DNA from: Oscillospiraceae bacterium
GTDB taxonomy: Bacteria > Bacillota > Clostridia > Oscillospirales > Ruminococcaceae
Assembly (NCBI GenBank): GCA_020024185.1
Contig: JAHHUD010000074.1
Span: 1-7,064 of the forward strand
Reading direction: 5' to 3'
DNA: 7,064 nucleotides
Part shown: positions 1-6,859 of the stretch, one piece after another
How positions within the stretch are numbered: position 1 is the first letter of the stretch
Layout of the letters: each line of letters starts with the position of its first letter
Translations under genes and position numbers: made by a program
The notes under the pieces: model-generated
The model's input: the letters and a program-made list of their open reading frames with translations, nothing else
Database searches by the model: none
What the model was told of the DNA's origin: nothing

Positions 1-773
1 TCACCTTGAGAAAAATCGCTTATTATAAATCTTCCATAATAGGTATAATTCATATACGCATAACCGAAAATAACTGAGCCAAATAAAATTATCGGAACCA
101 TCACCAAGGAAATAACTTTCATCACTAATTTATTTTGTTTTTGAGCTATAAGAGCAATGGAAATTATTATAATTCCGGCAATGATAAATGGAGCAACCCA
201 AATACCGTCCTCTCTTGTTAGATAAACAGCACCAAAGGATAATCCCCATATTATCAAATATATAATCCAGTTTTTCAAAGGTTTTTTATATCTTATTCCT
301 ATTGCAGTTATTGCAGAAAAAAGAATAAGGCATAAAGATGGAAAAATACTGTCACGATAAATTCTTGTGGTAAACTGAGCTGTTGACGCAGGATTGTACA
401 GCATACCAACAAAAATAATCAAGTAAATATAATTTTTCTTTATGATTGGTTTTATACTGTGACAAAAAAACCAGCTTGCACAAGACCATAACAAAGCATT
501 GCCAACCGTAAAAGGTATGTGCAATATATGCAGAAAAGCAAGCCATACAGCAAAGAAACTGTGTTTAGAAAGTGTCATTGCGTTATATGCACCAAGCCAG
601 TTTCCTTCTGTTATATTTTTAGCCAGTGTCACCATAAGATAGTCATCTATTGGCGCCACTGTTTCAGGATAAGCAGTTATAAACTGCAAGGCAGAAAGTG
701 ATAATTTTATAAAAACCATAACTGCCATAAGAATATACAAAAACTTTTTTGAAATATCTTTGTTCTTTATCAT
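1..773 (-). CDS. Polytopic membrane protein, probable GT-C-type glycosyltransferase (3' end missing)
   Basis: Reverse translation from the ATG at 773 gives an open frame of 257 codons that leaves the window, so the C-terminus is missing. Hydrophobic segments lie at about residues 11-33, 73-104, 115-128, 143-161, 168-185, 191-210 and 219-240, indicating a multi-spanning membrane protein. An acidic pair, D43-D44 (APIDDYLM), lies in the loop after the first membrane segment, where GT-C glycosyltransferases carry their catalytic Asp. LTRED at 185-189 before a further helix is also typical of polytopic GT-C-like proteins. GT-C enzymes use a polyprenyl-phosphate-linked sugar on the outer face of the membrane. 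It starts 9 bases after the stop of the membrane-anchored GT2 gene, behind an AGGCGG ribosome site 5 bases from the ATG, so it is the sixth cistron of the operon. The GT-C assignment rests on topology and these residues only; it could instead be a polymerase or another glycan membrane protein. Confidence 0.75.
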   Translation of the reverse strand, partial: MIKNKDISKKFLYILMAVMVFIKLSLSALQFITAYPETVAPIDDYLMVTLAKNITEGNWLGAYNAMTLSKHSFFAVWLAFLHILHIPFTVGNALLWSCASWFFCHSIKPIIKKNYIYLIIFVGMLYNPASTAQFTTRIYRDSIFPSLCLILFSAITAIGIRYKKPLKNWIIYLIIWGLSFGAVYLTREDGIWVAPFIIAGIIIISIALIAQKQNKLVMKVISLVMVPIILFGSVIFGYAYMNYTYYGRFIISDFSQG

Positions 774-782
774 TATAACCGC

Positions 783-1718
783 CTACTTTGTTATTTTCTG
801 TATACTTTCAATTACATATTGCTTGTGGGTAAACACAAGATTTAATATAACAGAAAGGTATTTAAGTACAAAAGCAAGAATGATAAACAGTCCAAAGAAA
901 CCAAAAGACATCACAAGCATGGTTGTAGTCCAGCCGGCAACAGGGTCAGCAGAAAAAAATACTGCAATAGTGTAAATACCTGCACACAAAAGCACAACAG
1001 ACATAAGCACTGTAAGCATAACACTTATTTTATATCCTATATCTGTAAATAAAATAAGGCTGTTAAGACCAACATCTCTTTTTGTTTCTTTCTGATAGTC
1101 TGTGTGTACAGCTGTTTTTAACGGTTCATAATCCACATCACAAACAGGCAAACCGCAAGAAGCATACACAGCTTTTCTATACACTGTTTTAACTCCCATT
1201 GATTTTACACGGTTTATTCCACGACGGCTTATAACCCCAAAACGCACTGTTTTAAGGCGATATTCTGAGTTTGAATAATTGTTAAACAGCTTATAAAACA
1301 AGCCGGAAGTTCCTTTTGTGCCTTTCTTTGGCACTGCAAAAACAACATCAAAACCGGTTAGTGATTTTTTATAAATATCTATAATTAAACTGCTGTCAAA
1401 ATCAGAAACAGTGCTGTCAAATTCAAAAACAAAATCTCCAATTGCCACATCTTGTCCGGCAATCATTGCGTTTTCTATACCTTGAAAAAAGCTCGTGTTT
1501 ACTAATGTCAAGCTTTTTACTTTATTATTTTCACAAAAGTTATTTATCTTTTCTTTTGTGTTATCTGTGGAACAGTCATTAACACAAACGATTTCATATC
1601 TATCAAAATTTTCTGACAGACTATCATTTATCTTCTGCAAAAAGTCTTCTATACTGTTCTGACAGTTATAACAATAAATAACTGCAGAAACAAAGTTTTT
1701 TTCTTTATTCACTATCAT
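783..1718 (-). CDS. Membrane-anchored family 2 glycosyltransferase (GtrB/DPM1-like architecture)
   Basis: The 311-residue product has an N-terminal GT-A domain (about 8-215) and two C-terminal transmembrane helices (about 228-255 and 262-293) with a short cytoplasmic tail. This is the layout and length of GtrB/ArnC-type enzymes that move a sugar from a nucleotide donor to polyprenyl phosphate. VNDCSTDNT at 46-54 is the nucleotide-binding motif of GT2 enzymes. The place of the usual D-x-D metal motif holds E99-F100-D101 (VFEFDST), so metal binding may be altered. The 5' end overlaps the flavoenzyme gene by 14 bases, suggesting translational coupling; AGGAAG lies 9 bases before the ATG. The polytopic gene follows after 9 bases. 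Together the pair resembles a lipid-carrier loading enzyme plus a GT-C acceptor transferase. Donor sugar unknown; a directly glycan-extending GT2 is the alternative. Confidence 0.85.
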   Translation of the reverse strand: MIVNKEKNFVSAVIYCYNCQNSIEDFLQKINDSLSENFDRYEIVCVNDCSTDNTKEKINNFCENNKVKSLTLVNTSFFQGIENAMIAGQDVAIGDFVFEFDSTVSDFDSSLIIDIYKKSLTGFDVVFAVPKKGTKGTSGLFYKLFNNYSNSEYRLKTVRFGVISRRGINRVKSMGVKTVYRKAVYASCGLPVCDVDYEPLKTAVHTDYQKETKRDVGLNSLILFTDIGYKISVMLTVLMSVVLLCAGIYTIAVFFSADPVAGWTTTMLVMSFGFFGLFIILAFVLKYLSVILNLVFTHKQYVIESIQKITK

Positions 1719-2844
1719 TATCCAAAACTTCCTTTAAGTCGTATACAGTGTTAATTTTACCGGATAATACACTTACAAAAGTAGGATTTTGAGAAAACTG
1801 TTTTATAAGTGTAGGACGGCTGTCGTCAATTTCGCTTAGTTTAAGAATAGGTTTCATAGAGAACAGCGAGCCCTCATAACTAAATTCAAAATCATCTTTA
1901 AGATATTTTCTTGCCAGCTGTGACATATACCCCCAAGCACTTTCCGGCTTATTTGGACAGTTGTTACAGTTGCCAAGATGCTCCGGTGTACAATAATTCT
2001 CAACACCTTTCTGACAATCAAACTTCGGCAGTTTGTCATAGCATGTCACATGAGGAGTAAAAGTTACACTTGTCAGCGAGTGTAAACCGGTTTTGCCAAA
2101 AGGCATAATAGAGAAAAACGGGCCGTCCATAACAGTGATACCCACATCTCTCAACTTATCATTTATCTTGCATAAAATAATCTCGCAAAGTTCATATTTA
2201 ATCGGAAAAGCCTCAAAACCTGCAAGAGTGTTTATTTGATTTACACTTGCATAAGTGCTGTTAAGTAAAAACGGAGTATAAAATACATTTGAGTCTTTTA
2301 AAGTTATTTTATAATATTTATCCTCTTTATCAATATTGGTAATAAAGCTGTTGTATCTTATGCAAACTCTGTCGCCAAGTTTTTCAATATCACAAAGCAA
2401 TTTGTCCCTTAAAATTTGCCAGTCGTATGTATACTCCAATGTTTCAAAAGTTCCGTCACACATACCTTCTTTAAAATATGTTGTTGGCTCAACCGATACA
2501 CAAGGGATATTGGAATCTTTACAAAATTTTATAAATTGATTTTTATCAGTCCATGAAAAATTTGCACTTGTTGCATAAATCTTTTTAAAATCAGATTTAA
2601 TACTGTCAGGATAGTCATTACAAAATAGGTCAAAATAATTTCTGCTTTTTACTGCAGTGGAAATACTGCGAGGATAGTGGTATCCCATGTGTACCCTCGC
2701 TTGATTTATATAAGTTGCACGGGAAAAGGCAGCATCATCACATTCAAGAACAAGCACCTTTTCCCCTTTTTTACCGCAGTATTCTGCACTGTATAAACCG
2801 TACAGTCCTGCACCTATTATAATTTTATCGTATAAATTTTCCAC
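1705..2844 (-). CDS. FAD-dependent oxidoreductase, DAO fold, with cysteine-rich segment
   Basis: The 379-residue protein opens with a Rossmann dinucleotide-binding motif, IIIGAGLYG (8-16), followed by E34 at the end of beta-2 (LVLEC), which normally binds the ribose of FAD. NQARVHMGYHYPRS at 47-60 lies where DAO-family proteins contact the flavin, and SGKINTVYDL (361-370) is a C-terminal FAD-contact segment. It should oxidise an alcohol or amine, perhaps on a sugar. No signal peptide or membrane segment is visible, so it is probably cytoplasmic. Five cysteines cluster at 268, 277, 285, 293 and 296, including C-x2-C, which is unusual for a simple DAO enzyme and could bind a metal or an Fe-S cluster. 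The start is GTG at 2844, backed by AGAGGA six bases upstream. It follows the soluble GT2 gene by 24 bases and overlaps the next gene by 14. Substrate not identifiable; the family is clear, the role is inferred from the operon. Confidence 0.85.
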   Translation of the reverse strand: MENLYDKIIIGAGLYGLYSAEYCGKKGEKVLVLECDDAAFSRATYINQARVHMGYHYPRSISTAVKSRNYFDLFCNDYPDSIKSDFKKIYATSANFSWTDKNQFIKFCKDSNIPCVSVEPTTYFKEGMCDGTFETLEYTYDWQILRDKLLCDIEKLGDRVCIRYNSFITNIDKEDKYYKITLKDSNVFYTPFLLNSTYASVNQINTLAGFEAFPIKYELCEIILCKINDKLRDVGITVMDGPFFSIMPFGKTGLHSLTSVTFTPHVTCYDKLPKFDCQKGVENYCTPEHLGNCNNCPNKPESAWGYMSQLARKYLKDDFEFSYEGSLFSMKPILKLSEIDDSRPTLIKQFSQNPTFVSVLSGKINTVYDLKEVLDNDSE

Positions 2845-2850
2845 TTCTTA

Positions 2851-2856
2851 TCCTCT
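2851..2856 (-). promoter_or_regulatory. Ribosome binding site fixing a GTG start
   Basis: On the minus strand AGAGGA stands six bases before the GTG at 2844. It lies in the 24-base gap after the soluble glycosyltransferase gene. Its position supports GTG, encoding the residue just before ENLYDKIIIGAG, as the start of the flavoenzyme; the Rossmann strand begins only about seven residues later, so no longer or shorter start is needed. Confidence 0.7.
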
Positions 2857-2868
2857 GTTTTGGATTTA

Positions 2869-3660
2869 TTACGGATTATACCTACCCGCCGCATTTTCGA
2901 TTAATATTTTCATAAGCTCTGCATTGCCTTTAAGAGGGCTTATTTTTGTTGGTATTTTACCGGTGTTTGGATAACTGCGTGTAACAGGAACTTCACAAGT
3001 TTTCAATTTTAATTGAGAAGCTCTTGTAGAAAGATAAGCCAAAAGCTCATAAGTTTTAAATATTGGTCTAAATGGTTGCACCATTGGGTGAAGCAAATAT
3101 TTTGCAGAGTACCCACGGAAATTGTTTGTAGTATCAGTAAACTTTTCTTTTGCAGTAAAACTTATTACCGGAGAATGAATATATTTAACAGCCAAATGGC
3201 GAGAAACAGGAGTATTTATCGCCTGCCCACCTTCAATAAAACGGCTTCCCTGAATAAAGTCATACCCTTCATCAAGTTTATCAATAAATTTAACCACATC
3301 TTCAATGCTGTCTTTATTATTTCCGTCAATTGTAATAATTCCCTCATATCCACGCATTAAAGCCCAATAAAAGCCCATACGCAACTGAGCGCCTTGTTTT
3401 CCCGGCCCACGCTTTACAAGTAAAGTATTTACCCCAAGACCACGCAGCATATCTTCATCAGTGCCTCCGTCATAAGAGCCACCATCACAAATAATTATGT
3501 CGCATATAGTATGCACTTTATTTATTCTTGCACGATAAAGCTCTAAACGGATATTATCCTTTTCATTGATTATAGGTATACAAAGGCAGTATTTGTTTTT
3601 CTTTGGCTCATATTCGTCACAGTCAAAGTCCGGCACACCTTTAAGATTGCGATATTCCAT
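2869..3660 (-). CDS. Soluble family 2 glycosyltransferase, DPM-synthase-like
   Basis: The 263-residue protein is a single GT-A domain with no transmembrane helix. CLCIPIINEKDNI (25-37) is the first beta strand and loop of a GT2 enzyme. ICDGGSYDGG (57-66) is the donor-binding region, and IDGNNKD (111-117) holds the metal motif as D112-G-N rather than D-x-D. FIQGSRFIEGG (135-145) is typical of dolichyl-phosphate-mannose-synthase-like members. TDTTNNFRGYS (175-185) and E205 lie in the acceptor half. It should transfer a sugar from a nucleotide donor on the cytoplasmic side to a lipid phosphate or other acceptor. The ATG is one base after the stop of the TIM-barrel gene, and its AAGGAG site lies within that gene, ten bases upstream, so the two are closely coupled. 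Donor and acceptor cannot be deduced. Confidence 0.88.
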   Translation of the reverse strand: MEYRNLKGVPDFDCDEYEPKKNKYCLCIPIINEKDNIRLELYRARINKVHTICDIIICDGGSYDGGTDEDMLRGLGVNTLLVKRGPGKQGAQLRMGFYWALMRGYEGIITIDGNNKDSIEDVVKFIDKLDEGYDFIQGSRFIEGGQAINTPVSRHLAVKYIHSPVISFTAKEKFTDTTNNFRGYSAKYLLHPMVQPFRPIFKTYELLAYLSTRASQLKLKTCEVPVTRSYPNTGKIPTKISPLKGNAELMKILIENAAGRYNP

Positions 3661-3661
3661 A

Positions 3662-4441
3662 TTAAAAATTCTCCTTCAAATATAAAATCGCTTGTTTAAC
3701 TTTATCTATATCATTCTGGTTTTTCATTTCAATAGAAAGATAACCGTCATAATCAATTTTTCCAAGAACCTTTTTTAAAGTTTGATGTTCTTTTATTTTT
3801 TCCACATATTCAAGGTTTGGCATACTTAAATGAATATGATTAACATAATTTTTATATGTTTTAATAACATGAGGGTTTTCATTATTGCAGATAATTGTGC
3901 CAAAATCTATATTTACTTTAACACCTTGGTTATCAATTTTTTTGCAAAATTCACAAGCCTCTTTTGTTGTATTCAAAAAATTTGTATTATAGATTGTTGG
4001 ATTTGCCTCAATAGCAACAACAGTATTTTTGCTCTGTGCATAATCTCCAAGTTCTCTAAAAAATTCTATAACCTCATCTTCACTTGCACCTTTTGGCATA
4101 TTGCGATTTTTTGGACAGCCAAAAACAATATTTTTTATACCAAGTGCATTGGCAAAATCCATTGCCTTTTTTGTATATTCCAAAAGTTCACATCTATCCT
4201 CAGCATTAAATATATTGCCAGTTTTTCCAAACCATATACTTTGCATACTGCAAATATCAAGACCAAAACGATTTTTAATCATAGACGCATAAAGCTGTGC
4301 TGCTTCTATGTTTTCATAAGGTGAAGAAAATAATCTTGTAGGAGCAATTTCCAAACCACTTATATTATTTTCTTTTAAAAACTGGTACATTTCCAAGTCA
4401 TATTTTTTATCCCAAGCTATATTTGATATTGAATATTTCAT
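3662..4441 (-). CDS. Sugar phosphate isomerase/epimerase-type TIM-barrel protein
   Basis: The 259-residue protein has the length and pattern of the xylose-isomerase-like TIM-barrel (AP endonuclease 2) superfamily. Probable divalent-metal ligands are visible in the right order and spacing: E145 (VAIEANP), D179 (VNIDFGT), H204 (HIHLS; H202 is an alternative) and E238 (LSIEMKN). The 34, 25 and 34 residue steps resemble those of ketose 3-epimerases of this fold. The all-metal-ligand set argues for an active enzyme that isomerises, epimerises or dehydrates a sugar or inositol-like substrate. It lies 14 bases after the SDR gene and one base before the soluble GT2 gene. Its ribosome site AGAGG is six bases before the ATG. 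Members of this superfamily often work next to NAD-dependent oxidoreductases on keto-sugars, as in inositol and keto-glycoside pathways, which suits the neighbouring SDR. A genuine endonuclease IV is unlikely given the context and short length. Confidence 0.82.
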   Translation of the reverse strand: MKYSISNIAWDKKYDLEMYQFLKENNISGLEIAPTRLFSSPYENIEAAQLYASMIKNRFGLDICSMQSIWFGKTGNIFNAEDRCELLEYTKKAMDFANALGIKNIVFGCPKNRNMPKGASEDEVIEFFRELGDYAQSKNTVVAIEANPTIYNTNFLNTTKEACEFCKKIDNQGVKVNIDFGTIICNNENPHVIKTYKNYVNHIHLSMPNLEYVEKIKEHQTLKKVLGKIDYDGYLSIEMKNQNDIDKVKQAILYLKENF

Positions 4442-4455
4442 TTAAAACCTCTGAA

Positions 4456-5373
4456 TTATTTTTGCATTTTTTCCACATATTTTTTTATATCGCAAAGGAC
4501 AAAGTTTTTGTCCTGAATATAACCATTATTTCCACCAAAAAGCTGTGCATATTTTGTTTTAAAATCATAACAAGGCACATTATCAGTAATATGATTTACA
4601 AATTCTTTTCCGGTCAAAGTATTGTATATTTCGCTTATTGTAACAGGTTGTGTTGCAATATTAAGCACTTTTATGCCATTTTCAATTGCAACATGTAAAT
4701 CTTTATATAAATATTCCAAATTGTAAAACTGAAATACACCTCTTGAATCTGTAAAATTAAGTGCAGAAAAACCAAGATTTTCAAAAAGTTTTTTTGCTTT
4801 TTCTCTGTCTGCATTTTCATTAAATTTATAAAAACCGTTATCAGCCAAAGTATAGAAATTGCTTATATCGTTATTTTTATGATATAATTCTCCATATTTT
4901 TTATCATTTAACATAGAGGGAATAAAACTTAAAAAATCATAAATAAAATTCTTTTTAAGATTTTTTCCATAAAGACCAGGCAATCGGATAATATGATAAT
5001 CAGAAAAATTTTCTTTAATTTTATTTTCTAAAATAAGACGATTTAACCCATAAGGGTGCAAGTTTTCTGTATCCATAAAACTGTCTTCGTCTTTACCGTT
5101 TGGGTTTTTATAAACGTCAACAGTAGAAATTAAAACAACTTTTTTAGGGTTTATCTTTCTGATGTTTTCAAAAGCATTTTCAATTATTTTCAAATCCTCA
5201 TCAGGAAATTTATTTGCAATAAATTTCTGTGCCGGTACACCGCTATAATATAAAATATCCGGATTTGTGCCAAAAGCCTCAGTTATATTTTTTGAGTTAT
5301 AAAGCCCGTCAAACTTCTCACTTTCTATAAGATTTGACCCAACAAACCCAGTGTATCCAACAAGAATTTTCAT
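4456..5373 (-). CDS. Extended SDR: NAD-dependent epimerase/dehydratase/reductase of sugar type
   Basis: The 305-residue protein starts with MKILVGYTGFVGS, a Rossmann strand plus G-x-x-G-x-x-G (G6, G9, G12). STVDVY (83-88) gives the catalytic Ser/Thr and Y108 the catalytic Tyr in HPYGLNR; the usual Lys four residues later is Arg (R112). RLPGLYG (130-136) is a family signature of sugar-nucleotide epimerases and reductases. The C-terminal part (about 210-260) carries FQFYNLEYLYKDL and a substrate-binding region ending TEI-like TISEIYN. It probably oxidises, reduces or epimerises a nucleotide-activated or free sugar in the cytoplasm. The ATG at 5373 is preferred over the in-frame ATG at 5391: AGGGAG lies nine bases before it, while the upstream ATG has no such site and would add six residues ahead of the first strand. 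It is the first gene of the operon. The exact reaction is unknown. Confidence 0.87.
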   Translation of the reverse strand: MKILVGYTGFVGSNLIESEKFDGLYNSKNITEAFGTNPDILYYSGVPAQKFIANKFPDEDLKIIENAFENIRKINPKKVVLISTVDVYKNPNGKDEDSFMDTENLHPYGLNRLILENKIKENFSDYHIIRLPGLYGKNLKKNFIYDFLSFIPSMLNDKKYGELYHKNNDISNFYTLADNGFYKFNENADREKAKKLFENLGFSALNFTDSRGVFQFYNLEYLYKDLHVAIENGIKVLNIATQPVTISEIYNTLTGKEFVNHITDNVPCYDFKTKYAQLFGGNNGYIQDKNFVLCDIKKYVEKMQK

Positions 5374-5382
5374 AAAAATAAA

Positions 5383-5388
5383 CTCCCT
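5383..5388 (-). promoter_or_regulatory. Ribosome binding site deciding the SDR start
   Basis: AGGGAG on the minus strand is separated by nine bases from the ATG at 5373. It would lie inside the coding sequence if the longer in-frame ATG at 5391 were used, and that ATG has only AT-rich sequence upstream. The shorter start also places the Rossmann motif at the very N-terminus, as expected for the family. Confidence 0.75.
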
Positions 5389-5433
5389 CATAAATGAAAA
5401 TAAACAGATTTTACATCATATATATTACTCTAT

Positions 5434-5463
5434 ATTATACATATTATATATATATAAAGTCAA
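5434..5463 (-). promoter_or_regulatory. Sigma-A type promoter of the six-gene glycan operon
   Basis: On the minus strand TTGACT (5463-5458) and TATAAT (5439-5434) are separated by 18 bases. It lies between the terminator of the upstream amidohydrolase and the SDR gene, exactly where the operon should start. Predicted transcription start is near 5427, giving a leader of roughly 54 bases with no visible riboswitch or attenuator. The spacer is almost entirely alternating T and A, including (TA)6 at 5445-5456, and is one base longer than the optimum of 17. Confidence 0.7.
5445..5456. repeat. (TA)6 dinucleotide tract in promoter spacer
   Basis: Six perfect TA units lie between the -35 and -10 boxes of the operon promoter. 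Gain or loss of one unit would change the 18-base spacer to 20 or 16. The surrounding DNA is AT-rich, so the tract may simply reflect composition, and six units is short for a slippage hotspot. Confidence 0.6.
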
Positions 5464-5505
5464 ATCATAAACTTTTATATATATTTCCAAACTGTAAATT
5501 TTCAC

Positions 5506-5534
5506 ACAAAAAAGGCGAGAAAAATTCTCGCCTT
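5506..5534 (-). terminator. Rho-independent terminator of the amidohydrolase gene
   Basis: A perfect nine-base stem pairs 5512-5520 (aaggcgaga) with 5526-5534 (tctcgcctt) around a five-base loop. Read on the minus strand the right arm runs into a T tract (CCTTTTTTGTG, ending about 5508), as required for intrinsic termination. It begins 14 bases after the amidohydrolase stop codon and isolates that gene from the downstream operon. On the plus strand no T run of similar quality follows, so it is assigned to the minus strand. Confidence 0.9.
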
Positions 5535-5548
5535 AATAATTTTATATT

Positions 5549-6697
5549 TTATTTACAAACAACGCATTTACCGTCAATAAATACATTTTTAATAGTTGTA
5601 GAAACTTCCATTGGGTTGCCGTCACAGATAACTATATCTGCATCTTTGCCAACTTCAAGAGAACCAACTCTGTCTGCAATACCGATATGTTTTGCAGGAT
5701 TTATTGTAATAGCCTGCAAAGCATCAAACTCGTCCATACCGGCTTTTACAGCAAGACCGGCACATAAAGCCAAATATTGCTGTGGAATAACAGGGCTGTC
5801 TGTTATAATGGAAACTTGACAGCCTGCTTTTGCAAGCACGCCCGGAGTTGTCCAACTCATGTTGCGAAGTTCAAATTTTGATGCAGAACCAAGTGATGGT
5901 CCAACAGCCAAAGGATAATTTTCTTTTGCAAGTTCTTCAACAATAAGATGTCCTTCAGTAACATGCTCCAAAGTAAGTTTTACATCAAATTCTTTTGCTA
6001 TTCTTATTGCAGTAAACAAATCGTCAGATGCGTGTGCATGTGCTTTTAGTGGCATTTCTTTTCTGATAACTGGCAGTAAAGATTCCATTTTAATATCAAA
6101 CGGTGGTTTTTTTGTTATATCATCACCGGCAGCAATAAGTTTTTCATTATATTCTCTTGCTTTAAAAAGCATATTTCTTAATTGAAATGCAGTGGACATT
6201 CTTGTATTATTGCCTTTTTCACGATAACAGCGTTTTGGATTTTCACCAAAAGCACATTTCATAGCAACAGCTTCTTTAACAATCATATCGTCAACTCGTT
6301 TACCGGTAGTTTTAATAGCAGTAAAAGTGCCTCCCAAAACATTGGCACTGCCAGGGCCGGTAGACACACAAGTTACACCGCCTTCAACTGCAAATGCGAA
6401 AGCAGGGTCCATAGCCTTAACGCCGTCAATACCTCTCATTTGTGGGCAAACAACGTCATTAAGTTCGTTATAGTCCATGCCTTCAAAACCGATACCGTAA
6501 CCGTCAAGACCGATATGACAGTGCGCCTCAACAAAGCCAGGATAAACACGCAAACCTTGTGCATCAACAATTTCTGCATCAGCTTGATTGATATTTTCTT
6601 CAATTTTTATAATTTTACCATTATCAACCAAAATATCAGCATTGTATGGTTGTTTATTGATAGCGTCATAAATTAAACCGTTTTTAATTAAAACCAT
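5549..6697 (-). CDS. Metal-dependent amidohydrolase (imidazolonepropionase/dihydroorotase-like superfamily)
   Basis: The 382-residue protein has the small N-terminal beta domain (ILVDNGKIIKIEENI, 22-36), then the amidohydrolase barrel. H59-C-H61 (VEAHCHIG) is the first metal motif; H220 and H222 (KAHAHASDD), H245 (TLEHVTEG) and D300 (IITDSPV) are the later ligands in family order. GENPKR (151-156) is a signature seen in this Firmicutes subgroup. The C-terminal KDADIVICDGNP (351-362) is the classic amidohydrolase ending, so the gene is full length. It should hydrolyse a cyclic amide or similar C-N bond in the cytoplasm; the substrate is unknown. GGAGGT lies eight bases before the ATG. It has its own promoter and terminator and its product has no evident link to the neighbouring glycan operon. 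Family confidence is high; specific names such as hutI or a dipeptidase cannot be supported. Confidence 0.93.
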   Translation of the reverse strand: MVLIKNGLIYDAINKQPYNADILVDNGKIIKIEENINQADAEIVDAQGLRVYPGFVEAHCHIGLDGYGIGFEGMDYNELNDVVCPQMRGIDGVKAMDPAFAFAVEGGVTCVSTGPGSANVLGGTFTAIKTTGKRVDDMIVKEAVAMKCAFGENPKRCYREKGNNTRMSTAFQLRNMLFKAREYNEKLIAAGDDITKKPPFDIKMESLLPVIRKEMPLKAHAHASDDLFTAIRIAKEFDVKLTLEHVTEGHLIVEELAKENYPLAVGPSLGSASKFELRNMSWTTPGVLAKAGCQVSIITDSPVIPQQYLALCAGLAVKAGMDEFDALQAITINPAKHIGIADRVGSLEVGKDADIVICDGNPMEVSTTIKNVFIDGKCVVCK

Positions 6698-6738
6698 TTT
6701 GTTGTACCTCCATAAATTTTTCGATTAAAGATATTTTC

Positions 6739-6766
6739 ATATTATCACAAAACAAATAAAATTCAA
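6739..6766 (-). promoter_or_regulatory. Promoter of the amidohydrolase gene with extended -10
   Basis: On the minus strand TTGAAT (6766-6761) and TAATAT (6744-6739) are 16 bases apart, and TG stands one base before the -10, giving an extended -10 (TGATAATAT). The predicted start near 6732 gives a leader of about 35 bases containing the GGAGGT site. The boxes deviate from consensus but the extended -10 and the position support it. Confidence 0.55.
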
Positions 6767-6859
6767 GTTATATTAAATATATAAATTATGAAATTTAATT
6801 ATTTTATGCTTGTCTTTTATAATTTATATGATAAACAGTATAAAATTATTTTAAAGAAA

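Noticed and set aside
760..975. Plus-strand open frame opposite the start of the polytopic gene and the end of the GT2 gene
   Set aside because: It is antisense to the helix-encoding end of a clear GT2 gene; its hydrophobic composition mirrors that complementary coding and it has no ribosome site or family motif.
3013..3360. 115-codon plus-strand open frame
   Set aside because: It lies fully antisense to the soluble GT2 gene, has no recognisable domain and no promoter or ribosome site.
3830..4324. 164-codon plus-strand open frame rich in Ile, Phe and Cys
   Set aside because: It is a shadow of the TIM-barrel gene, whose metal ligands and ribosome site are convincing; the amino acid bias reflects reverse AT-rich codons.
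5374..5433. Riboswitch or attenuator in the operon leader
   Set aside because: The predicted leader is only about 54 bases and AT-rich, with no stable stem other than random AT pairing.
5394..5819. Plus-strand open frame spanning the operon promoter and the amidohydrolase 3' end
   Set aside because: It crosses a promoter and a strong terminator and runs antisense to a full-length enzyme; the N-terminal part is low-complexity Ile/Tyr from AT repeats.
6182..6676. 164-codon plus-strand open frame
   Set aside because: It is antisense to conserved amidohydrolase motifs and has no start signals.
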